Made by a program: the position numbers and the translations under genes. The notes under the pieces were generated by a model. It was not told the origin of the DNA, ran no database searches, and was given only the letters and a program-made list of their open reading frames with translations. A DNA stretch of 6,203 nt, from contig WFRO01000274.1 in assembly GCA_015486475.1 (NCBI GenBank), positions 1 through 6,203 on the forward strand. The letters run 5' to 3'. This stretch comes from Bacteroidales bacterium. Lineage in GTDB: Bacteria > Bacteroidota > Bacteroidia > Bacteroidales > VadinHA17. Position 1 is the first letter of the stretch. Every line of letters starts with the position of its first letter. This document shows, piece after piece, positions 1-4,540 of this stretch.

Positions 1-30
1 CAGGAAAAGATATGATACTGCTGCTGTCAT
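1..30 (-). CDS. cydB: Cytochrome bd ubiquinol oxidase subunit II, first 10 codons only (partial)
   Basis: Only the first ten codons are visible, reading MTAAVSYLFL, before the gene leaves the left edge. The identification rests mainly on position: it begins one base after the cydA stop codon, on the same strand, with a strong Shine-Dalgarno sequence ahead of it. In bd oxidases subunit II normally follows subunit I and pairs with it in the membrane. The hydrophobic start is compatible with CydB, but ten residues cannot prove it. Confidence 0.75.
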   Translation of the reverse strand, partial: MTAAVSYLFL

Positions 31-31
31 T

Positions 32-1594
32 TTATTGTCCTCCGTCTTTTGGTCCAAGATTGATCTGCTTGAACATGATTTTCAATTCGGCGATGGCCAG
101 GATGGTGAAGGTGAGGGTAAAGAGCCAGAAAGTCACCTGCACCGTCGAGGCGCTTATATTGGATACAGCCGCCATATGGGGCATCAGGTCCTGGATGATC
201 CAGGGCTGACGACCCACCTCGGCGGTGATCCATCCCATCTCGGTAGCCACCCAGGCCAGCGGCCCTGTCCAGACCAGCAACCAGAGGAACAGCTTGCGGT
301 GGGCCAGATTGTCCTTGATCCCCCACCAGAGGGAAAGCAGGAAGACCAACAGGAACCAGAAACCGAGGATCACCATCAGGTGGAAAGAATAAAAGGTCAT
401 GGACACATTGGGGAGCAAAAGAGCCGGATCCTCACCTTTATAATATCCATAGCCGAAATATTTAAAATAGGTATTCATCCATTGAGGATCTTCGAATTTG
501 GCACGCAGCTCCTTGTATTTTTGCGGATCGTTCTCTTTGGCCTCCTTCAGTTCCTTCAGGGTCTGTATGGCTACATATCCCTTATCGGCCTTTTCCTGAA
601 AAGAGAGGATCCCGTGTTCTTCGTTACCGTAAATAAGGTCTTTCAGCCCCGGCACATATGCCTTTGCATCATGGGCGGCCAGGAAAGAGAGCATGCCCGG
701 GAAAGCGATCCTCACACTGAAAGGATGATGGCCGGGCTCACCCGGCACCTCCTTGCCCATAATGCCGAAGCCCACCAGGGGAGCTCCTGCCTCTCCTTCA
801 TAAAGGGCTTCCATGGAGGCAAATTTGACCGGCTGTGTTTTGAAGACCTGCTGAGCCGATCCGTCGCCGGTGTAAATGGTCATCAGGATGCCGATCAGTC
901 CAAAGACCGATCCCACCATGATGCTGCGCTTGGCCATCAGCACATGACGGCCTTTCAGCAGGTACCAGGCAGAGATGGCCAGCACCGCCAGGGCGGCCAG
1001 CACATAAGCCTCGGTGATGGTGTGCAGGAACTTGTTGATGGCCGTGGGAGAGAGCGCTACCGCCGCAAAATCGGTCATTTCGTTACGGGCCGTGTCGGGA
1101 TTGAAATGCATCCCTACAGGGTTCTGCATCCAGGCATTGGCAATGAGGATCCACAGGGCCGACAGGTTGGAGCCGATGGCCGTCAGCCAGCTGGCAGCCA
1201 GGTGGAACTTCTTGCTCACCTTCTCCCAGCCGAAGAACATGACCGCTATAAAGGTCGACTCCATGAAAAAGGCCAAAAGCCCCTCGATGGCCAGTGGTGC
1301 CCCGAAAATGTCACCGACAAACCAGGAATACTTGGACCAGTTGGTCCCGAACTCAAACTCGAGGATGATGCCCGTCGCCACACCGATCGCGAAGTTGATG
1401 CCGAAAATGGTCATCCAGAACTTCGTGATCTTCTTCCAGGCTTCATCCCCCGTTTTCACATAGATCGTTTCCATTATCGCCACAATGAACGATAATCCTA
1501 AGGTGAGAGGCACGAACAGCCAGTGGTAAAGGGCTGTCAGCGCAAACTGTCCTCTCGACCAGTCAACCAGAGACATGTCAAAGTTTTGTAACAT
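32..1594 (-). CDS. cydA: Cytochrome bd ubiquinol oxidase subunit I (CydA)
   Basis: This is the haem-bearing, quinol-oxidising subunit of a bd-type terminal oxidase, a high-affinity enzyme of the cytoplasmic membrane that reduces oxygen to water. The protein is 520 aa, close to the 522 aa of E. coli CydA. Key residues align at constant offset with E. coli: His24 (H19, haem b595), Glu104 and Glu112 (E99/E107), His191 (H186, haem b558), Lys257 and Glu262 (quinol loop K252/E257), Met407 (M393, haem b558), and Glu459 in the GRQPW signature region at 455-465. About eight or nine hydrophobic segments are visible. A charged Lys/Glu-rich stretch at about 331-370 lies in the periplasmic Q-loop region. 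The first ATG is chosen because N-terminal residues before DWSRGQFALT are normal for the family; Met7 is an alternative. No clear Shine-Dalgarno precedes it. It starts two bases after the DUF4492 stop, so translation is probably coupled. One oddity is His405 where E. coli has Arg391. Confidence 0.97.
   Translation of the reverse strand: MLQNFDMSLVDWSRGQFALTALYHWLFVPLTLGLSFIVAIMETIYVKTGDEAWKKITKFWMTIFGINFAIGVATGIILEFEFGTNWSKYSWFVGDIFGAPLAIEGLLAFFMESTFIAVMFFGWEKVSKKFHLAASWLTAIGSNLSALWILIANAWMQNPVGMHFNPDTARNEMTDFAAVALSPTAINKFLHTITEAYVLAALAVLAISAWYLLKGRHVLMAKRSIMVGSVFGLIGILMTIYTGDGSAQQVFKTQPVKFASMEALYEGEAGAPLVGFGIMGKEVPGEPGHHPFSVRIAFPGMLSFLAAHDAKAYVPGLKDLIYGNEEHGILSFQEKADKGYVAIQTLKELKEAKENDPQKYKELRAKFEDPQWMNTYFKYFGYGYYKGEDPALLLPNVSMTFYSFHLMVILGFWFLLVFLLSLWWGIKDNLAHRKLFLWLLVWTGPLAWVATEMGWITAEVGRQPWIIQDLMPHMAAVSNISASTVQVTFWLFTLTFTILAIAELKIMFKQINLGPKDGGQ
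38..43 (-). promoter_or_regulatory. Shine-Dalgarno site for cydB, inside the end of cydA
   Basis: On the minus strand GGAGGA lies seven bases before the ATG at 30-28, within the last codons of cydA. It fixes the cydB start. It also implies independent ribosome recruitment as well as possible coupling to cydA termination. Strong Shine-Dalgarno sequences are uncommon in Bacteroidota. Confidence 0.7.
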
Positions 1595-1596
1595 AT

Positions 1597-1809
1597 TTAT
1601 TTGGTTTGGGTTAGTTGTTCAATGACATAATTGCCACGCTCCTCATCAGTGGAGAAATTCTTCTTCAGCAGGTCCGGAAAAAAGAAAAGTTTCAGAACAG
1701 CAAATATGATGAAAAGCTTGATGAAGATGATCAGCCAGAGTTTCTTCCCGATGGTCATGCTCCGAAAACCATCATAATAAAGGAAAAATACTTTCCGCAA
1801 CCACTGCAT
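1597..1809 (-). CDS. Small DUF4492-type membrane protein preceding cydA
   Basis: A 70-aa protein with a short basic, aromatic N-terminus (YYDGFRSMTIGKKLW, about 11-25), one long hydrophobic segment (about 24-45, ending in FFFP) and a hydrophilic, charged C-terminal tail. I recognise the DGFRxMTxGKxLW pattern as the DUF4492 family, which is typically found directly upstream of cydAB in Bacteroidota and some Campylobacterota. It is first in the operon, two bases before cydA and just behind the only good promoter. The biochemical function is unknown to me. Position and single transmembrane helix suggest an accessory or assembly partner of the bd oxidase, like the small CydX/CydH/CydS subunits, but that is inference. 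No Shine-Dalgarno is visible before the ATG. Confidence 0.88.
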   Translation of the reverse strand: MQWLRKVFFLYYDGFRSMTIGKKLWLIIFIKLFIIFAVLKLFFFPDLLKKNFSTDEERGNYVIEQLTQTK

Positions 1810-1837
1810 GTTAATGATCTGATCAGTAACGTGGGAT

Positions 1838-1868
1838 CAAATTTATAAAAATATCTTAATGTTCCAAA
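1838..1868 (-). promoter_or_regulatory. Bacteroidota-type promoter for DUF4492-cydAB
   Basis: On the minus strand the -7 element TAAATTTG (1845-1838) matches TAnnTTTG exactly. A TTTG -33 element lies at 1868-1865 with a 19-bp spacer, as expected for the primary sigma factor of Bacteroidota. It predicts transcription starting near 1832, giving a leader of about 20-25 bases before the ATG at 1809. A second TAnnTTTG match (TATATTTG, 1872-1865) overlaps the -33 box but has no suitably spaced TTG. I saw no convincing FNR/CRP-like dyad beside it. Confidence 0.72.
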
Positions 1869-1896
1869 TATAACGACCCCCAATGACACCCGGCGG

Positions 1897-2466
1897 TCAG
1901 TAGATCACATGTACAAAGCCGTTCCTGTGGATCCCTTTATCACTTCTCAGGATATAGTAATAGACGCCGGGAGAGACCAGATTGCCGGCAGAGGTCCGGC
2001 CATCCCATACCACGGTCTGGCCACGGGTCTCACACACCTTCACCCCGGACGGGGTAAAAACGGTTAACGTAAAAACATCGCTACCATTGCTGCGTACAAC
2101 GAACAGATCATTCCTGCTGTCATTATTGGGCGTAAAGACATTGGGCACTTCCAGAACATCACGCACCACCACGGTGCGCCGTGCGGTATCGGATGTCTGG
2201 GTGGCGGGATCTGTCACTGTCAGGACGACATGGTAAGTGGCAGCCCCCGGATAATGATGTTCGACGACCGTGCCCGTATCACGCACATTGTCCCCCAGAT
2301 CCCAGGTATATACATACCCGGCCACCGTATCCAGAGCCGTGAAAAGAACCGAGTAACTTTTGACACGGGTGGTATCCATCATGAAAGAAGCCGTCACCTG
2401 TGACCGGACCGTAAATACGGAGAGCCCAAAAGACATCGCCAATAACAGGACAACAGACCTCTTCAT
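1897..2466 (-). CDS. Small secreted protein with PKD domain and type IX secretion type B sorting domain
   Basis: This is a predicted T9SS cargo protein of 189 aa. An N-terminal signal peptide (MKRSVVLLLAMSFGLSVF, cleavage probably near 23) takes it across the inner membrane. A PKD-like Ig fold follows at about 28-101, with the typical YTWDLGD at 53-59 and a later YHVVLTVTD strand. The C-terminal domain (about 107-189) is the gliding-motility-associated / type B sorting domain: PNVFTPNNDS at 108-117, NDLF at 119-122, WDGR at 154-157, GVYYYIL at 167-173 and a final GF pair at 183-184. It would be exported across the outer membrane and either released or attached to the surface. An upstream in-frame ATG at 2505 would add 13 residues (202 aa), but would bury the signal peptide, so 2466 is preferred. 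It is unusually small for such cargo and has no catalytic domain. Its substrate or partner is unknown. No clear promoter, Shine-Dalgarno or terminator was found. Confidence 0.85.
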   Translation of the reverse strand: MKRSVVLLLAMSFGLSVFTVRSQVTASFMMDTTRVKSYSVLFTALDTVAGYVYTWDLGDNVRDTGTVVEHHYPGAATYHVVLTVTDPATQTSDTARRTVVVRDVLEVPNVFTPNNDSRNDLFVVRSNGSDVFTLTVFTPSGVKVCETRGQTVVWDGRTSAGNLVSPGVYYYILRSDKGIHRNGFVHVIY

Positions 2467-2510
2467 GAACCGCAGGAATAAGGATGATGGATCTCCATGA
2501 ATCATCCGTT

Positions 2511-2526
2511 AAAAATAATTATTTTT
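2511..2526. other. AT-rich perfect 16-bp palindrome
   Basis: AAAAATAATTATTTTT is a perfect palindrome just upstream of the possible long start of the PKD gene. It could be an easily melted promoter region or a protein-binding site. It does not match the Bacteroidota -7 consensus. Palindromes also arise by chance in AT-only sequence, so a function is uncertain. Confidence 0.35.
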
Positions 2527-2555
2527 TCATTCCTGACATCCGGGGAGAAGATATA

Positions 2556-2592
2556 GTTCGTAGTTCGTGGTTTGTTGTTCGTGGTTCGTGGT
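2556..2592. repeat. Left heptamer tandem array, five units plus GT
   Basis: The units read GTTCGTA, GTTCGTG, GTTTGTT, GTTCGTG, GTTCGTG and then GT, giving a consensus GTTCGTG with a period of seven bases. The array stops abruptly where the hairpin block begins. It matches the array at 2679-2715 in unit, orientation and number of copies. Being non-coding, it has no reading-frame effect. Confidence 0.9.
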
Positions 2593-2594
2593 CC

Positions 2595-2631
2595 CGCAAT
2601 TCTCGAGATCTTTGATCTCGTTAGAATTGCG
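2595..2631. other. Hairpin 1 of the block
   Basis: CGCAATTCT (2595-2603) pairs with AGAATTGCG (2623-2631), and CGAGATC (2604-2610) pairs with GATCTCG (2614-2620) around a TTT loop. Only a two-base TT bulge (2621-2622) interrupts the 16 pairs. No T-run follows on the plus strand, and on the minus strand the flanking sequence is G-rich and then heptamers, so it is not a typical rho-independent terminator. Confidence 0.85.
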
Positions 2632-2639
2632 AGGATCCT

Positions 2640-2676
2640 CGAAAAACTACGCAAATCGCAGATTTGCTGTTTTTCG
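2640..2676. other. Hairpin 2 of the block
   Basis: CGAAAAAC (2640-2647) pairs with GTTTTTCG (2669-2676), and GCAAATC (2651-2657) pairs with GATTTGC (2661-2667) around a GCA loop. A small asymmetric internal loop (TAC opposite T) separates the two stems. The span is 37 bases, the same as hairpin 1, and the layout is also the same: an outer stem, a 7-bp inner stem and a 3-base loop. The two hairpins differ in sequence. Confidence 0.85.
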
Positions 2677-2678
2677 GG

Positions 2679-2715
2679 ATTCGTGGTTCGTGGTTTGTGG
2701 TTTGTGGTTCGTGGT
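2679..2715. repeat. Right heptamer tandem array, five units plus GT
   Basis: The units read ATTCGTG, GTTCGTG, GTTTGTG, GTTTGTG, GTTCGTG and then GT. Unit, orientation and copy number equal those of the left array (2556-2592), so the two look like halves of one array split by the hairpin block. Confidence 0.9.
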
Positions 2716-2718
2716 AAA

Positions 2719-2736
2719 AGTTTATTAGGATAAACT
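2719..2736. other. Short dyad, 7-bp stem with 4-base loop
   Basis: AGTTTAT (2719-2725) and ATAAACT (2730-2736) are a perfect inverted repeat around TAGG. It sits between the right heptamer array and the octamer array. No U-tract follows. It may be a binding site or a chance AT-rich dyad. Confidence 0.4.
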
Positions 2737-2739
2737 CTT

Positions 2740-2768
2740 CAACTTATCAACTTATCAACTTATCAACT
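2740..2768. repeat. Octamer tandem array, 3.6 units of CAACTTAT
   Basis: Three perfect copies of CAACTTAT (2740-2763) are followed by CAACT. The unit and period are unrelated to the heptamer arrays nearby. It lies about 135 bases upstream of the hsp20 start, in non-coding sequence. Confidence 0.9.
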
Positions 2769-2889
2769 ATCTATGTATGCCATATTGACACTGCTTTCAC
2801 AAAAACCCTGCCATTCTGTCTTGTTTTCATATTGGCATTTGATTTGATTATGGGAAGGGCGGAAACTGAAATTAAAAAACAATAAAGAA

Positions 2890-2896
2890 AGGAGGG
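2890..2896 (+). promoter_or_regulatory. Strong Shine-Dalgarno site for hsp20
   Basis: AGGAGGG lies seven bases before the ATG at 2904, an almost ideal match and spacing. It fixes the start codon. It stands out against most other genes in the window, which have no recognisable Shine-Dalgarno sequence, and suggests high translation when the mRNA is made. Confidence 0.85.
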
Positions 2897-2903
2897 TTAA
2901 GCT

Positions 2904-3338
2904 ATGTTACCGAAAGTAAGAAAAACTGAAAACTGGCCTTCGTTCGTGGATGAGTTCTTTAACACGGATTTCTGGCCGAGCTTCCTCGATGTGAACACAA
3001 GGTACTCTGTACCGGCTGTGAACATTCTGGAAGAGGACAACGAGTACAGGATCGAAGTTATCGCTCCGGGTATTGACAAGAAGGACGTGAAGATTAACCT
3101 CGAAGACGATGTGCTGACCATATCGTCTGAGATGAAAGAGGAAAATGAAGAAAAGAACAAGCACTATATGCGCAGGGAATTCAATTACACCGCATTTAGC
3201 CGTTCATTTGTCGTACCCGAAGAAGTTGACGCCGAAAAGATCTCGGCTGAACACAAAAACGGTATCCTGACTCTGCATCTTCCTAAAAAAGAGGAAGTGG
3301 TCAAGAAAACGCAGAAGCGTGAGATCAAGGTTTCGTAA
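2904..3338 (+). CDS. Small heat-shock protein, Hsp20/alpha-crystallin family
   Basis: An ATP-independent cytoplasmic chaperone of 144 aa, a normal size for bacterial Hsp20, that binds unfolding proteins and forms oligomers. The N-terminal arm (1-34) is rich in aromatic residues (WPSF at 11-14, FWPSF at 23-27), as expected for substrate binding. The alpha-crystallin domain runs from about 35 to 128, with APGI at 54-57 and the signature A115-x3-N119-G120-I121-L122 in its last strands. The charged C-terminal tail ends with I141-K142-V143, an I-x-I/V motif that docks onto neighbouring dimers. It is monocistronic: it has its own strong Shine-Dalgarno, is divergent from the PKD gene, and is followed by a terminator at 3401-3427. 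Heat or stress induction is expected from the family, but I could not identify a specific regulatory site. Confidence 0.96.
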   Translation: MLPKVRKTENWPSFVDEFFNTDFWPSFLDVNTRYSVPAVNILEEDNEYRIEVIAPGIDKKDVKINLEDDVLTISSEMKEENEEKNKHYMRREFNYTAFSRSFVVPEEVDAEKISAEHKNGILTLHLPKKEEVVKKTQKREIKVS

Positions 3339-3359
3339 GCGCGCTTTACGGAGCCCTGG

Positions 3360-3382
3360 AGAAAGGATGTCCGGACCTTTCT
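3360..3382. other. Dyad between hsp20 stop and terminator
   Basis: AGAAAGG (3360-3366) pairs with CCTTTCT (3376-3382) around a nine-base loop that includes TCCGGA. On the plus strand it is followed by ATAAAAAAAA, so it is not a terminator for hsp20. It may stabilise the 3' end of the hsp20 mRNA ahead of the true terminator. Confidence 0.4.
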
Positions 3383-3400
3383 ATAAAAAAAACCGGGCAT

Positions 3401-3427
3401 AAACCACCCCTACAGGGTGGTTTTTTT
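3401..3427 (+). terminator. Rho-independent terminator of hsp20, possibly bidirectional
   Basis: AAACCACCC (3401-3409) pairs perfectly with GGGTGGTTT (3415-3423) around CTACA, and the stem runs into seven T residues (3421-3427). It terminates hsp20. It lies only five bases past the end of the convergent cdsA. In that direction the same stem is followed, after a short GC-containing gap, by eight T residues (minus strand, 3392-3385), so it may also end the ftsH-cdsA transcript, less ideally. Confidence 0.88.
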
Positions 3428-3432
3428 ATTTC

Positions 3433-4323
3433 TCAGGATTGCAGAAATGCAAAGAGAGCCACCACCACGGGGATGATCAACAGGAAACTGTCAAAACGAT
3501 CCAGAAAACCACCATGGCCGGGCAGGATACTGCCCGAATCCTTCAGCCCTATCCTGCGTTTCAGCAGAGACTCGCTGAGATCGCCCAGCGTGCCGAAGAC
3601 CACTACAACAAAAACCACCAGCAGCCATTCTATCGTGTTCATGTCATGAATATAACGTCCCACGAGATATCCGGTGATCAGGGCCAGGAACGTACCTCCG
3701 ATGACGCCTTCCCACGTCTTTTTAGGTGAGATCCTGGGCATCAGACGGCGCCTGCCGAAGAGCATACCCGACAGGTAAGCCCCCGTATCATACATCCAGA
3801 TCAGGATGAACACCCCCAGCAGGATCCCCGGAGAATAATCGATCGCAAAACCGGGCTGCAGGAGAAAATTGAGGATGTCATCCTTGCCGTCGAGGGTGAA
3901 CACCGGTTGTATCTTCTCATGGATATCGAACACCAGGAAAGAGAGCAACGAAAAGGGCAGGGCGATATAGATAAGCCCCAGGAAGGTATAGGCAATATTA
4001 TGGAAAGGCCTGTTGTGCTGGGCATAGATCTCATGGATATAGACAAAGGGAAAGAAAAGCAGTATCAGGGAGAGATACTCTTCCGGCAGGGCATGGATGG
4101 CCACCATAAAGGTGAGAATGTACATCGTCACGCCCATGGCGATGCCGAAAGTTGCCTGGGCCCTGACCTTGATACGATGCAGCATATGGTAGAACTCCCA
4201 CTGGGTAACCGCCATGATCACCAGGAAGACGATAAAAAAGGAAAGACTGTTGATCAGCAGCCCTGCCAGAATGACACCGACGATCAGGGTACCGGTAAGG
4301 GTTCTTTTGAGGAGACTGTTCAA
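3433..4323 (-). CDS. cdsA: Phosphatidate cytidylyltransferase (CDP-diacylglycerol synthase)
   Basis: This enzyme makes CDP-diacylglycerol from CTP and phosphatidic acid, the branch-point precursor of bacterial phospholipids, in the inner membrane. The 296-aa protein has many hydrophobic segments and the full family signature near its C-terminus: S252, K255-R256, K261-D262, H270-G-G and D275-R-x-D278. Other conserved stretches are WMYDTGAY at 176-183 and SPKKTWEG at 199-206. The start codon is TTG (4323-4321). No in-frame ATG or GTG exists between it and the upstream stop, and the next ATG (codon 37) would remove the first membrane segment. The TTG overlaps the TGA of the DUF2007 gene as TTGA, so translational coupling is likely. 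GGAG lies only two bases before the TTG, too close to be a good Shine-Dalgarno. It is last in the ftsH-DUF2007-cdsA transcript within the window. Confidence 0.96.
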   Translation of the reverse strand: MNSLLKRTLTGTLIVGVILAGLLINSLSFFIVFLVIMAVTQWEFYHMLHRIKVRAQATFGIAMGVTMYILTFMVAIHALPEEYLSLILLFFPFVYIHEIYAQHNRPFHNIAYTFLGLIYIALPFSLLSFLVFDIHEKIQPVFTLDGKDDILNFLLQPGFAIDYSPGILLGVFILIWMYDTGAYLSGMLFGRRRLMPRISPKKTWEGVIGGTFLALITGYLVGRYIHDMNTIEWLLVVFVVVVFGTLGDLSESLLKRRIGLKDSGSILPGHGGFLDRFDSFLLIIPVVVALFAFLQS

Positions 4324-4526
4324 TACTCCAGGTTTTTTATCAGTTGTTTTGCACGGATCACATCATCCTGCTGCACATACACCTCCGCCTCTCCGAAAGC
4401 CAGGTAAGAGGAATCCTTTTTATTGATCACCACCGCCTGTATCCCGGCTTCTTCCAGCACCTGCCGGGCCACCTCAGCCTGATAAGGCTGTGAGGTCGTG
4501 AATATTTTTTCCCAGTCCTTTTCCAT
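4320..4526 (-). CDS. DUF2007-family small protein between ftsH and cdsA
   Basis: A 68-aa soluble protein without signal peptide or membrane segment. The pattern fits the DUF2007 family, annotated as putative signal-transducing proteins with a ferredoxin-like fold: an N-terminal strand (KIFTTSQP, 7-14), a helix in which VARQVLEEAGI leads into the strand QAVVINK, the motif KDSSYL at 37-42, then AEVYVQQDDVIRAKQL. The molecular function is not known to me. It starts 14 bases after the ftsH stop and overlaps the start of cdsA by four bases, so it is almost certainly co-expressed with both. The Shine-Dalgarno is weak (GGTAGAG directly before the ATG). Family assignment is from pattern recognition only. 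Confidence 0.85.
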   Translation of the reverse strand: MEKDWEKIFTTSQPYQAEVARQVLEEAGIQAVVINKKDSSYLAFGEAEVYVQQDDVIRAKQLIKNLEY

Positions 4527-4540
4527 CTCTACCGTGCATA

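Larger units (their letters stand above)
2592..2679. repeat. 88-nt double-hairpin block interrupting a heptamer array (possible small insertion element)
   Basis: The block has 5-bp inverted ends (TCCCG at 2592-2596, CGGGA at 2675-2679). It contains two long hairpins (2595-2631 and 2640-2676) joined by the perfect 12-bp palindrome CGAGGATCCTCG (2630-2641). Heptamer arrays in the same orientation flank it. Joining G2591 directly to T2680 rebuilds a perfect GTTCGTG unit in register, as expected if the block was inserted into an older continuous array. It is too short to encode a transposase, so it would be a REP/MITE-like non-autonomous element. The structure is directly visible; the mobile-element reading is inference. 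Confidence 0.6.
2467..2903. other. Intergenic region between divergent genes, rich in repeats and hairpins
   Basis: These 437 bases lie between the minus-strand PKD gene and the plus-strand hsp20 and hold no convincing coding sequence. In order they contain an AT-rich 16-bp palindrome, a heptamer array, a two-hairpin block, a second heptamer array, a 7-bp dyad and an octamer array, then roughly 120 bases of unstructured leader before hsp20. Promoters for both genes should be here. For hsp20 the only candidate I see is weak: TTGATTTG at 2839-2846 (one mismatch to TAnnTTTG) with TTG at 2821-2823 and a short 15-bp spacer. I saw no matching element for the PKD gene. Confidence 0.8.

Noticed and set aside
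35..1495. Long plus-strand open frame of 486 codons opposite cydA
   Set aside because: It is antisense to a fully conserved CydA. Its translation is rich in His, Gln, Arg and Gly without any domain, the usual look of a shadow frame in GC-rich codons.
1819..1826. CTGATCAG palindrome in the cyd leader as an FNR/CRP-type operator
   Set aside because: It lacks the TTGAT-N4-ATCAA layout, and an 8-bp palindrome is expected by chance at this scale.
2740..2768. CRISPR-like short repeats
   Set aside because: The units are contiguous 8-mers with no spacers, and the heptamer arrays are likewise contiguous; no cas genes are present.
2821..2846. hsp20 promoter with TTG (2821) and TTGATTTG (2839-2846)
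   Set aside because: The -7 box has a mismatch at a conserved A and the 15-bp spacer is too short, so I did not list it as a feature; a TTGACA at 2785-2790 also has no matching partner box.
3907..4407. Plus-strand open frame of 166 codons opposite cdsA and DUF2007
   Set aside because: Composition is His/Gln/Asp/Lys-rich and low in hydrophobic structure, as expected for the complement of a membrane protein gene.
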